Part shown: in pieces, positions 21,124 to 35,548 of the stretch
How positions within the stretch are numbered: the first letter of the stretch is position 1
Layout: every line of letters begins with the position of its first letter
Assembly: GCA_037952775.1 (NCBI GenBank)
Contig: JBANAY010000004.1
Coordinates: 434,001 to 498,000, forward strand
Length of the DNA: 64,000 bases
Reading direction: 5' to 3'
Source: Clonostachys chloroleuca
Lineage: Eukaryota; Ascomycota; Sordariomycetes; Hypocreales; Bionectriaceae
Notes under the pieces: generated by a model
Told to the model about the DNA's origin: nothing
Seen by the model: the letters and a program-made list of their open reading frames with translations, nothing else
Database searches by the model: none
Program-made: the position numbers and the translations under genes

Positions 21124-22485
21124 CTTGGAACGATCCCTCTACTCGATTTCTACTGGAGATGTTGGAACAGAGACTGGTCTTTTTTCTGAGTGTTAACTGT
21201 CTGGCCGAGGCCTGTTTCCCCCTGTCACATCGTCTTCGTTACCAGGGTGCAGTGTTTTCCTGGTCCAGTGGAGCATCAAGCTAACAGAGGAACAGAGCCG
21301 TGAAGGGGAGTACCGCAAGCCCAGGCGAGAGGAGCCCGGTTCGTGAGAATAGGTGCTCAGGTAGACAGCTTTGGATAGAGATGATTTGAGCAGGTGGGTG
21401 CGGGTGCTGAAGCAGAGAGGCGATGCGATCTGGCAGATGGTATTATTACCAAGGGAGGTCAATGCCCGCCCACGTTTTCTCGATCTGACTGCCTACCCAA
21501 GTCATTACTTATTACTTATCACATCAGCGCTAGAACCCCAACCACAACTGGCAGCAGCAATAAGACAATAATACAACAACCCTGTCCAGGGCTGACTTTT
21601 CTGGTGCTTGGGCTTATAATTTCTCTTCTCTCTCTGTGTTCCCCCTAATCCTAAACAAGCAGATTGATTGGATTGCTGCAGCCATGCCCACGGTCAATTT
21701 AAGCTGTGCATGGGGATAATCGCTTGGCTCGCACTTGAGATTCGCTCTCCACCCGCCGTTACACAACGCAATGCACCATTACCATCCCTGCAATCACACT
21801 CCATCACAGCAGCATCTTCATCTGACACGAGGGAGTGAATTTGACATTGCGATGAAACCTGCTAAATTTGAATAGTTCTATCTAAACAGTGTCTGTGTCA
21901 ACCACCACCTCTCTGTCTGTCAGTCTTCTATCTCCTTCAGCTCTCGGTGTATCAAAAGTAACCGCGAACCTCATGTCTCGTCACCCCTTTTTCTTCTTTT
22001 CTTCATTGTTAACTCTCGGCCTTAGTTGCTGCTTCTTCCTTTCTGCTCTAATTTTATCCTTTTCTGGTTGTCCAAGGCACTGTGCGACGTCTTGCCGAGC
22101 TCCAGGATGGGCTCGTCCGTACTCCCACCCGGGTGTGGTCTTCGGTGTTACCGTTCCATGGCAACCAAGTAAATTTGAAGACAGGTAGACGTAATGCTGC
22201 TCCTCGTCTCTGGCCTGGCTCTGGCTCTGGCCCTTCTGTTCATAGCCCGCTGTGTGGAGATCTCTTGAGGCCATGCAAGAAAATCTTCCTTTTAGCTGGG
22301 TATCACTACATTACAAGGAAATCGAAACCCTCGCATCTTCTTCTCAAACGCCGGCGTCGGACCTGAGCCTATAGTCCATAAAACTCCCACCCATCGCCGC
22401 TGATCTCTTCAGCTTCACTATTTGTGTTCGGTCCATATTCCCACTCCTGCTTGGGTGCGAACTCGTTTCGCAATTCCTCCTTCAG
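21124..22485. other. Intergenic, upstream of the Zn2Cys6 gene and 3' of crm1
   Basis: About 1.4 kb, pyrimidine-rich around 21880-22080 on the plus strand. There is no recognisable gene. Chance frames up to 99 codons are Ser/Leu/Pro-rich. Confidence 0.5.
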
Positions 22486-25400
22486 TCACAGCTCTTCATC
22501 ATCCAGCTCTGAAGGCTTCAGCAGTCCGCCGACCTTTTGTCGTCGCTCCATATCAGCCGCCTTCGTGTCCCGCTCGGCTTGTTCCTTCTCAACCGCGAAT
22601 AGTTCCGCGTTATCGTCTGCAAACTCCTTCAGGGAGATGAGGAAATCTCGCAGGTTCAGGCGGAACTTGTCATACTGAGTGTTGTGCGTAAACAGTCCCT
22701 CCACGAAGTTAGCGATTTGGGCCCTAGGTTCTCGTTAGCTAAACTTGCGCGTTTCAAATGTTGCATTTTTCGCAAGACTTACTGTTGGAGGTTGGGGAAT
22801 GCATTTCGTAATAGATTCACGACAAAACTGCTCAAGAATTCACGGTTGCTTGTTCCACCAGGGGCTTGCTCCGCGTTGTAAATAGGCCCCTGGATCTTGG
22901 GGGCTGTGCCATCAGCAGGATGGACAAAGTAGAACAACTTCATCAAAACCATCGACTGCGTCTTAAACCCGGCCTTGTGGTCTGGATCGGTGACGACGAA
23001 GAACACATCTTGGAGAATGTTGACAAAGAATCGCTGGAAGAAAGCATTTGCTGTTGCAACATCAGTCTTCTCTGCGATGTTGTTGATGAGCTCCAGGCAC
23101 ATATTCAGCCCAGCGGCCTCGACATCACGGTTGTCGTGCTTGAAAGCCCAGGAGCAAGAGTCTATAACAAACTTGAACTGATTGTTATCAAGTTTCAAAA
23201 GAGCTAATGACACGGCCGGTCAGTATTAAGTGCTTGATTGAAATCAAGGAGATATCTCGGATAATGACGTACCAGGGAAGCAGTAAAGATTAATGGCTCG
23301 AAGGAGGTTGAAAAACTCAACACGGTGCTCGGGGAATTCCGAGAAGTCTTTGTTGATCATCTCCAGTGTGCATTCGAACACATTTTGCATAATAATAGGG
23401 ACCTGCTCCTCCATCAAGGGCTGTATAGCATGTTAGCATGTTTTCTGGAAAAAAAAAAAAATAACTGGGTTAGGGAACCTTACACCCAGCTTTGTGATGA
23501 TAGTGGACATGGCCTTGAGAACTTCAGCATCACGAGCTCCCGGCACATTGCGGTTGTAATCAACCAAGACCGATTCCAGTAAGGGAGGAACCATCTGGTT
23601 AGCAACGGCTTGCAAATCTTCAGCTTTGTCCACGTATGTTTCAATAAGCTTAAGGATTTCCTTCTTGATGGTTCGCAGTCCTCGGACCTTGGGCATCTTG
23701 GGGGCCAAGTCACCATCCCTTGCCACGGCTTCCGAGATGAGGCCACTAGTGGCACGGTACATCTGCAGCATATCGTGATAAATGCGCCCGATTTGAGGGT
23801 AGAAGTAAGGGCCGATCGATGAGCAGGCGGACACATTAGTCTTCATGATGTTGCCAATGACCTTGATCGTCTCAGAGTCTTGAAGGATTGAAGGGTTCAT
23901 AGTTGCCTGCTTGATAATCTCGTCCCATGCGGTGTTGGGGATGTTCATTAAATCGGCTAGCAACCTCTCCTGCTGATGTTGATTGCCTTGGGCTGCAACC
24001 ATATAACCGCATGCCTCGTAGAATGTATGGACTTGTTGAGGGGTGAGGTCACATGTAATCTTACCCATGTTCCTCACAATCTCCTCAATAAAGGGCTCTT
24101 GCTCGCTAGGCTGAAGCGCCACGAAATGGCGACGGCACTGGCGAGCGATCTTGATAAATGTATCGCAAGCCATGTCTTGGACACCTGTTTGTCTCGGTTA
24201 GCCATCCGTCGTTGGTATTTCCGTGCCTTGTCTGTTTTGGGGGGGGGGGGGGGGGGGTGGCATTACCTTCGTGAGATTCATGCATGAATTCGAACAACTT
24301 ATTGACAACAGTCTTAAGGAATTTCCAGTGTGCCTTCAAGAAGCGGGGATACTGCCCCACGATGTACATAATGTTGCTTGCAACCACGGCCTTGTTGTCC
24401 TTGCCGCGCTTCATTTCGGTAAGACCCAGGAGATCCTTGATGACGGTCACCAAGAATCTCTTTTCAGTCTCTTCGTTCATGGAGAGGGAAATGGAACCAA
24501 TAGCCCAGCAGAGGACGTTGCAGTTATGCCACGACCACTCTGAGCCATCCACCTGTCGTGCTAGCTTCTCCGTCATGATGTTCTCCGTGTCAACAACATC
24601 AAGATGCGTGAGGTAGACAAGACACTCTCGGATAGTTTTGTACAGCTGAACAGTGTCGCTTTCCTTGACAAACTCTCGAACAATCTCACCCTCATCGTTC
24701 TCCACAATCAGAACTTCCTCAGGGCGGACCATCTTCTCGATCATAACGACTCGTAGATTCGTGAGGATCTCGTTGTACTTGTGTTTTCTGAGAGGGTAAT
24801 TCATTAAGGTGTTGGGATTCGGGGCTCCGCTGCCGGACATGTTGCCAGTAACACCCATCAATGGGTTTACGTCGGTCAATGGAAGAGACTGCATCTCCTC
24901 GTACAGCTCTTGGACCATCTTGAGCCAGTAATCGAGGGTGATCTTGAAAATTTCGCGGTCGTCGATTTGGGATATCCGGATCAAGTAGTAGTGACCATGC
25001 ATGAGGAAATCTCTATTTGGCAGATTTTCGATAAGCTACACCTTGGTCAGTTTCCCATATCATCGACAAACTTTAAGTCGAGCTGGTGAGTTTAAAGAAG
25101 AAAAGCTCAACTTACGTGAAGGTGCATTCCAAAAAAGTTGCAGAGAAAGAGTGCTAGGTTCTGAATGAATTCTTGATCTTTCGAGTTACTGCTAGGATAG
25201 GTCGACTTCAGGTCGAGAGAGACTGGGATGATCTCCGCAATCGTTGTAAGAACCTCGGTGAACATCTTGACAAGCTGCTCCTCATATGAATTGGGTTGGC
25301 CAGGCCCGCCGGTCTGTAGACCTCCGATTTCTGTCAAGCACTGCAGGGTGATGTTCCTAAACTCGGGGACCGATAAAAAACGCGTACGCAAGGTATCGAT

Positions 25401-26411
25401 CAGAGGTGTCTCGAAGATATAGCCGAGAGGAATCCAGTTACAAAAGCGCAGTAAGGTCTCCAGAGTGGCATTGATGAGACTAGGCTGGGTAGCAGTGTTG
25501 AGAACCTCCTGGCAGAGCTGGAAAATTTGCGAAAATTCAGCGCACATGGTCTGCTTGAGACTCCTCGTTTTGGCCGATGTCATCTGCTCAGCCGAGTAAT
25601 CGAACACCTCCTCGGACAATAATCGCAAGATGATCATGTTGTTTTCGCAGATGGAGAGGTTGGAGTGGCAGGAAGAGATGATTTCGTTTATAAATGTCGG
25701 CCAGTTATGGGGCCATTCCTGCTTCAAGACGGAAATGAGAACAAGATTCAGCTTGTTCAGGAGAGTCTTGTTCGTCTTCAAAGACTCTTCGGTGCTCGAG
25801 GATTGAATGATGAACTGCACAATGAAGTTACGAATACCTGTGGGCCGCGGGGTTAGTAGTCGGTCAGGAAAGTGGGAGACAAGTTTCTGCAACGAACCTT
25901 GGCATTGGTCTCGCGGCAGAACCTTCCATCTCGTCAAGATGACATTGTCGAGAACCTGAAGACCCAAGTCTGTGACCATATTAGCTACCGTACTGAGCAC
26001 GAAGGGCGGGGGAAGCTTGTCGAAGCATACACTTTGTTTGGGGATACTGTGCGCTTGAGAGGATCTTGTCCACCATTAACCAGGCGTCAGGGTCCTCTTT
26101 GAACTATGCCAAAAAAGTCAGCAAAACCATCCTCGAGACATCTACGCTGTCATTCGTGTTATTCCGTCGTGACACCCGGCTCTATCATGTTCGCCATGTC
26201 GGTTGTTGTCCCTCCTCTTCACGCTTGGCGGCGTAGCTATTGGAAGTGGGGTTGCCCACCTGGTTCAGCGCATTCTGGGCGGCTTTTTGCTGTAGCAAAG
26301 AAATGTCAGTTTAGGCGGAAGCAAAGACAGCAGCAGAAGCCATACCTGTTCTCCCCTGCCTTCGTAAAAGGCCCGGACGGTCGTGTCGAGCTCTTCGATG
26401 GTGGGAGCCAT
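22486..26411 (-). CDS. crm1: Exportin-1 (Crm1/Xpo1), nuclear export receptor, ten exons
   Basis: RanGTP-dependent export receptor for leucine-rich NES cargo. Exons: 26411-26346, 26289-26260, 26103-26031, 25969-25898, 25837-25116, 25035-24267, 24184-23484, 23420-23273, 23203-22783 and 22723-22486. They sum to 3240 bases, 1079 residues, the normal Crm1 length, and every junction restores conserved sequence. Landmarks: [18 protein letters not shown] start, the CRIME-type N-terminus with [19 protein letters not shown], the central block [39 protein letters not shown], and the C-terminal [14 protein letters not shown]. Residue 527 is Thr (codon at 24420-24418) where human and fission yeast Crm1 have the leptomycin-reactive Cys. 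The second exon is only 30 bases. Introns carry a 19-G tract (24239-24257) and a 13-A tract (23449-23461). Confidence 0.97.
24239..24257. repeat. 19-base G tract in a crm1 intron
   Basis: Uninterrupted G run on the plus strand (C run in the transcript) in intron 24266-24185, between the donor and the branch region. It is prone to sequencing and assembly error. Confidence 0.85.
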
Positions 26412-27410
26412 GGCTCAAAACGGGGCGGGTGGTTATGGCAACCAAAGTGGGGTGAAGGCACAGAGATTAGAATGACGATTGCTCGGTCGGCAGCAAGCTT
26501 TAGACGACGCAACGCACGTAAAGGCTTGACTAGAAGAAGCTGTGCGGCGCGTCGCAGGATGGGGGAACTCGTCGGGCGCGAGGGGAGGGGATGAAAGGGA
26601 GAAACGGAAATCTGGGCAGAGAGCAAAGGCTGGGCGAGGTCGAAAAGGCTGAGATCGGAAGAAGAGTTGGGGTGGAGGGAAGCAAATGCTTAAGCAGTGC
26701 AAGGTGCTATGGAGCGAATGGGCGCTGGGGCCGCGGTGCTGGTTTTGTCAGCTGGGGCCTAGGTCACTGTACTTGTGCTGAGCTTCGGGCGCGACTGCCA
26801 GGCCGCTAGAGCCAACCACTGTCAGCGGGAGTGCCTGTCGGTCCGCAGGGGACACGACCCAAACGGGCGGCCATGACGCTGCTGTCTTAGTACCGGTACT
26901 TGTGATGCGGCACGTCTGAGCTGGCCCAGCTGCCAGCCTCCCCGTCTGGATCCAACCCCACCTTGGTCGAAGAATATGGTGTTACCTTGCCATCATCTCT
27001 AGGAAACCCGACGCGCTTATTTCCGCGGGCGGCTATTGCCAGCCTGAGCCCTTCAATGGCGATTAGTTTATGAATAGCTACATGTTGTGGCGGGGGTTGC
27101 GCCGGCTTGAGAGAGGAGGATCACAAGCTTCGGCTCTTATAGCTAGATCCAGATAGTAGGTCTAAGAATCCGAGGCTAGCAGCTATTGTCAGTCTCCCTC
27201 TGCCTACACAGACCACGCGGTGCTTGGGAGGGCACAAAAGGCACAAGTCACCATATTCAAAGGTTGGGCCGTGGTGTGACCATGAAAAGGCCTTCTTTGT
27301 GAGGTGCCTATTTGGGGAGTTCAGATAGTGTCTATTCCATATCCTGTTTCTAGCTATCTAGTTTTATATACTCTCCTTGTGTTTTTGGACATTTTTTCTT
27401 TATCTAGCAA
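26412..27410. other. Intergenic, promoter of crm1 and 3' flank of agx1
   Basis: About 1 kb without a recognisable gene. Chance frames near 26433-26702 are proline-rich and overlap the crm1 start. Confidence 0.55.
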
Positions 27411-28742
27411 TTATGCCTTCTGATACCCACACTCTGACAGGCCCGAGCGCAACGCATCGAGCGCCAAGTCGATGTCCTTGCGGTTGGGATCCAGGGCGCT
27501 GACACCCATGTGCCCAAAGCGGATGTACTTGGTAGCAATAGCCTTGTGAATGCCACCAGCAAAGATGACGCCCTTGGTGGACAGCTTCGGCAGAATATCG
27601 GGGATCGTCACATTCTCGGGCAGGTAAATAGCCGTCATGGCGTGTGCCTGGTCCTCGGGCTTGGTAGCCACAACCTCGAGGCCGAGATCCTTGACAGCCT
27701 TCTTGACACGATCCGAAACCTCGGCATGTTTTTGGAAACGCTCGGCCAGTGGCCTGGTCAGGATCTGTGACAGTGCGGTGTTGAGGGCGTGGATGAGCTG
27801 GGGCGAGGGCGTGGCGAAGTAGGATGGCTTCTTAGCCTCGTAGTTCTTCATGACTGCACGTAATAATATTAGTCTGCAAAGCACAGTATAATTAGAGCAA
27901 AGGGATCTAGAACTTACTTGGTGCCCAGTTCTTGAAAGAAGCAAAGTAAGAGGCAGGAGGGGTCTTGCGACTGTTGAAGGCCTCGATGGCCTTAGCGCTG
28001 AAGAAGGAGATGGACAGACCGGCGGGGCAGCCGATGGCCTTTTGACTGGCTGTGACAACACCATCCAGGCCCCAGGCGTCGAATGCGATCTCCTCGCAAG
28101 CTACACTGCACACTCCATCGACAATGACCAGGGTCTCAGGGGAGACTCGCTTGACGGTTGCAGTGAGGTTCTTGAGCTCACTGAGAACGCCGGTGGAGGT
28201 GTCGACGTGGGTAACAGTCAGGATCTTGTACTTCTTCTTTGAAAGAGCGGCCTCAACCTCTTCTAATGAAGGGCGCCCTCCGACAGGGCCATCGATCTTG
28301 GTAACGTCTGCGCCGTATGTTCGAAGGCAGTCGGCGAATCCATCGCCGAAGTAGCCCGTGCTCAGGACAAGAGCGCTCTCGCCAGCTTCGACAAGGTTGG
28401 CGGCGACGAGATCCCAGCCCAAGGTGCCTGAGCCGGAGATGATAAAGGGTTGAGCGGCAGGGTCGGTGGATTGGAACAGCTGACGCAGCTGAGTCAATGT
28501 CTCTCCGAAGGTCGCGACAAAGCCTGGGCCGACGTGGCTTTCACTAATCCACGAGCAAGGTCAGTGAAACATACTCACGGTGGGGGACTAATGGCAGTGT
28601 GTTGATATGGCTGCAGTGGTGCCTACGCCAGACTCGGCTACTATCCGACGTACCTGTAGTGGCTCATGGACTGGAGAACAGCGTCATCGAACTCAATTGG
28701 CCCGGGGATGAGCAGGGCCGGGTGGGGAGGTTGGGAAGACAT
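27411..28742 (-). CDS. agx1: Alanine-glyoxylate aminotransferase (Agx1 type), three exons
   Basis: PLP enzyme that makes glycine and pyruvate from glyoxylate and alanine. Exons are 28742-28654, 28543-27918 and 27853-27411, encoding 385 residues, the same length as yeast Agx1. The class-V signature is clear: PALLIPGPIEFDDAVL (residues 7-22), the ISGSGTLGWD cofactor region, DGVCSVACEEIAFDAWGLD before the Schiff-base site, and ASQKAIGCPAG with Lys near 198. The C-terminus is FGHMGVSALDPNRKDIDLAL and then GYQKA, with no peroxisomal PTS1. The chosen start gives MSSQPPHPALLIPGP. The frame is open to another ATG at 28889, adding 49 residues with an Arg/Ser-rich, Asp-poor second half that could act as a mitochondrial presequence. 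Confidence 0.92.
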
Positions 28743-29686
28743 TGTGGGCGGTGTCGATTGGCCTTTGGGGGAGGTTGCAGAAGAGCTCAGGTGCCGGGCG
28801 ACTTGGGAAATTCTGTTGCTGCCGACTGAAGACGAAGAGGATGGAGAGTTGGTGATGGAGGGGTCGTTGGGAGATGGATGGCGGGGCATTGCCTTTAAGG
28901 ATGCCGATCTGGAGAGACGGAGTGCCGTCGCACCAGCGGACCAAGATCCGAGCGAATGGGGGAGAGGCGCTGTGCAACGCGATCAACAACTACCCTCCGC
29001 CCGGCTGTACCGAGGACGAAGCAATGCATGTGCGCTGCGTGGCTGCTGGAACGCGAAGGGGCGGGAGGTCTACCGTTCTTGTGGAAGCCCGAGTGGATAT
29101 CAAGCAATTTGCTTGCTGTTTTTTCACCGACAATCACCAGGCTCCTATTAATAATAACCTGTCCCAGACTGCGATGGAGAAGGAATAGGCAAGTCGACCC
29201 GGCCGGTTTCTGCTCCAGAAAACCGCAAAACTTCCGTGCCCAGAGTGCTCTGGTGCTGGGCACGGCTGGACTGAGTCGCTTGGCCCCTGGGTGAGTGGGC
29301 CTGGGTCAACGATATCGGAGACAGACCCTAAACAGTTCAGGCCGGGGTCTTGTCATTCGCATTGCATCGTTTGGCAGGGGGTTCACGAATCCCGTTTCTA
29401 CAGTCTTTTACTTCATAGCACGCTCTATACTGACCTCAAAGCCAAGGACGTGATCACGTATCGGCATTGGCCCATATATGCGTTACATGCGTATGCCATG
29501 TTGATAAACAAGCAATGCATGGAAACATTTCTCTCGCTCGGCTTTGTACCGAGATCAACACCATGGCCAGCTCTGGTCAGAGCTGCCGAACCTCCGGTAC
29601 GGCTCCGCTTGCTTCGGTATGAGATCCGCCGTCATATTGTATTGACCTCCAGGTAATATCTAGCGTCTAATATGCTGTGTGTTTGT
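28743..29686. other. Intergenic between agx1 and the PRMT5 gene
   Basis: The first ~150 bases are the in-frame N-terminal extension of agx1 (28743-28889). The remainder has no recognisable gene. Confidence 0.55.
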
Positions 29687-32251
29687 CTACATCAAGCATG
29701 CAACTTTGCGACTGCTACACAGAGCCGACGAGCCAACCTTAATTCGGTTGGATTCCCCAGCCCACATCCAGGCTTCCACAAGCCATTCGTACCACACTTT
29801 TGTATCGTCCGTCTGTCTCCACATGCTAACTTCAAGTTCCGAATCGGCTGGGAAATAAAGAGGTTGCTAGAAGCCCTTGTGTTAGTTTATACATCCTTGT
29901 CTTCTATTCAAGACTCGGGAACGGGACCGATTGTCCTTCTTACCTTCAGTGGGAAGAAAATAGGGAACCATGAAATCATGTCCTTGCTCTTGTCGTCGAT
30001 TCGCTCAGGGTGTGTACTAATCTCAACCTTCTGCCCCTTGGAGGACTCTAGTTGAGATTCATACAGGGTGGACTCGAAGTAACCTGCCAGTCCATGAACT
30101 ACACCACGGGTGCGGCAGACAAAGGTGAGGTGGGAGAATCGCGAGTTGTGGTCGTTGGCCCCCGCTGCGCCAGCCATGCTGCCACCGCCTCCGCCAACGA
30201 CACCACCAGATCGCCTTGCCTCAATCCCCTTTAAGGTTGACTCCGGGATAGGGTGTACGAATTCCCACGCTTGTTGAATTTGCTCGTGTCCCGGGACTCT
30301 CTGGGAGACAAAATCTATGGCGAAAAGTCGGACAACCCATGGAGTATCGAATGCCGTAGGCTCGGTGGGGTATCGAGACAAGATATCGGCATAAAGTTTG
30401 GGTGTCGCAATTGGGCTCAGGTGAGCGGTGTATGAGCTAGGGATAGAAATGCCATGGGGCGTAGCCATCACATGCTGGATTCCATCCAGACATTCGGGAG
30501 ACAGCTCGTTGTCGGCAAAGGAACCCAAAAGCTCTGAAATAAGAATGTCGACCTTTCCGTAGACTGGCCCGGTCTCAGGAGACTCTGAGACGATAGGGCC
30601 TTTCCAAGCTCGCATGTCCGTCTTGACAACTTTCACTCGCCCGCCCCAGATGGCCTCGTTTTGGCGTAGAAGGTAGACATAGGCATTTGGGTTCTTCTCC
30701 ACGGCCCAGACCTCCACGGGGACCCCCGTAAACTCAGCAGCTGTCAAGGCGCGGGTTACCAGTGGCCCTCGGCCGGAACCAGCCACAGCGATAACCACAA
30801 CTCCTTCCTTGGATGTGGGCTTTCCAAGTTCCTTCCATTCTGACAAAGCTTCGATACACGCGGCTTCGTATTGGTTGTATTTTACAGGGTCACCCTCAAA
30901 AACCTCATAAGTTGCGGACTCCAGATTGTCGGCTAGGGGCTGCAATGGAGACTGTAGCCAGTCTTGGAAGCTAGTCAATGTGTTTGACTCGAGCGCCGGG
31001 AGTGGGGTTTGCTGCATTTCAAGCCATCGTACATATGACAGGTAATCATTCGTAGACGGAGAACGTTTGGCAACCTTGTCGCCAGCCTCAGTGAGGCTGG
31101 GGAACTGGTCATGGGACTTGGTATCTGGCTGTTCAGACGTTCCTTGACCATCTGACTTGGCCCCTAATCCATCAGAGCCCAGGTCAGAAAGGAGCAACCA
31201 TGGAGTGTTCTTGAGTCTCATGTAAGTGAAAATCATATTTTGGTGATGCTTAGACAAGCTTGGATACCCAGGTTTGTTGAATTGGAACGCTTCAGGTCCG
31301 ATGGTCAGATAGTGCAAAGGTTCAGCGAACCAGCGGTTTTGAAGTGCCATCTCAGGCATGACCTTGGGAATTCGTAGTGCTATATCATATGTTAAACCTC
31401 AAAAAATTAAAGGGGGTATAAGAAATTCCATACCCACAAAGAGCCGCATGTCATAATCACAAACACTGCGAATGTGGTTCCAGGAATCCCAGGCGGTATA
31501 GAGATCAATCTCTTTGCCTGCTTCCTGAGGTGGGGTTGCTCCTAGAACTGACGATAAGGTGCGGGGTTCTAAACCCACGAGTGGTTCGCGATACATGGGC
31601 ATGTGAACCAAGAAGGTGAGGCGGCTGCCAATAGTCAGAGCTTCCTGAACAGCCCGAGAGTACTGTGCTAGGCCTTGTATACCACCATCCTTTGACGCAT
31701 CTCTTGTCGGGCCCGGAAGAATCAAGCTTCGAATTCCACAAAAGTTGGCGTAATTGATCTCAAGATTCAAAACCTGCCGGGAGATGCTGGAGATGACCCG
31801 GTTTGGTGAGCACGGGTCGATCCAGGGGCTGATGCAGCCTGTATAAGTGTTGACTGCAGCACTGGGAAAGACGCTCGTATCCTGGGGTGTGAGGGGAGGT
31901 AGAATAGGGTCTGCCCTTAGAGTTGTGAAATTGCTTGACCCATCATCTCCGGAGTCCTTGAGGGTAGCGAGATGGTCTTGAACAAGACGGAACACTCTCT
32001 CGCGGAAATGGTCATTGGTCAGAGGAGTCGTCACAAAGTTGAACTAAGGCAGGGAGTAAGCCGTGTTAGCCAAGCCAATCGTCCATAACTAATCTCTCTT
32101 CACGCGGACTTACACCCTGATTCAGCAGATTGCCGTACTGGATATCGGTGGGGGGTGCATTTCTCTCCGAATTGTGGTAGCCGATATGAAAATTAGGCCG
32201 GTGAGGGGCAAACTCTCCAGGAATAAAGACATCCGACTCTCCAGGCGCCAT
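29687..32251 (-). CDS. Protein arginine methyltransferase 5 (PRMT5/Skb1/Hsl7), four exons
   Basis: Type II arginine methyltransferase forming symmetric dimethylarginine; fungal homologues (Skb1, Hsl7) act in cell-cycle and polarity control. Exons are 32251-32114, 32043-31434, 31379-29944 and 29866-29687, encoding 787 residues. The N-terminal TIM-barrel half (NFVTTPLTNDHF, residues 48-59) is followed by the SAM site AVAGSGRGPLV near 445-455, the double-E loop SELLGSFADNELSPECLDG near 535-553, and the beta-barrel end ISWFPIFFPLK. The last exon joins at TTCTAG (29867) to give FPLKQPLYFPADSELEVSMW and ends VACLM. A second acceptor 20 bases downstream (CCCAG) would throw the C-terminus out of frame. 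Reading through the last intron would truncate the conserved barrel end. It is divergent from prp43. Confidence 0.95.
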
Positions 32252-32978
32252 TTCTTCTGATGTTCCGTGCTCTTCTAGTTCTGCTTTCTCATAAACCGGA
32301 AAGTGGTTTCTACTAGAATCTTGAAATTCGCCGTACGTTATGAATATTCAATACCCTGTCACGAATCTCATATTCTAGGTAGCAAATACGAGAGGAATAG
32401 CGAATGAAAGTGACGAAGACCAAAAAGCACAAACCCCAAAAGAGAGCGAGGAATGGTCCAATTTCGAATCCTCTTCAGTGCGGGAGGGCGACGACCAGGG
32501 CTGGAATCAGTGGAAGAGCCCAACCTAGTGTGTATCGATGTAGGTATTTTGTTGTTGTTACTCTCATATTTTCTCCTCTGGAGAGTGTGAAAGTGCTCAA
32601 AGGCAGAGCCGCACAGTGCTGATCAAGAGCTAGTGATGCTCGGGCGCCGAAAGACGCAGGTTCACTTTGTATTATCCTATGCATGCTGGGATAGACTTGT
32701 GTCAAGTTGCAAAGCCTCAAAACTTGAAAGAGTGAAATGAATATCACTTCCAAGGCAATACTTGATAACGAATATCTCATTGCTCCAGGCCCTAGTGCCA
32801 AGTTCCAAACTCGCACTGTGACCCTCCCGCATGGGCTTATCGATAAGCCGTCGCAAGTCTGTCCTTGGCCAAAATTTTCTGGAAAGTCAACAATCCCGCC
32901 TTCCCGCCTAATCATCACTACCAACCCAGCAATTCTCGCCTCGTGTTGTCGCAATTCGGACTGTCCAGCGAGGTAATC
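32252..32978. other. Intergenic, divergent promoter region of the PRMT5 gene and prp43
   Basis: 727 bases between opposite starts. The open frame upstream of prp43 (from 32865) is in frame with it but I take it as leader. Nothing else is recognised. Confidence 0.55.
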
Positions 32979-35548
<2,570 letters not shown>

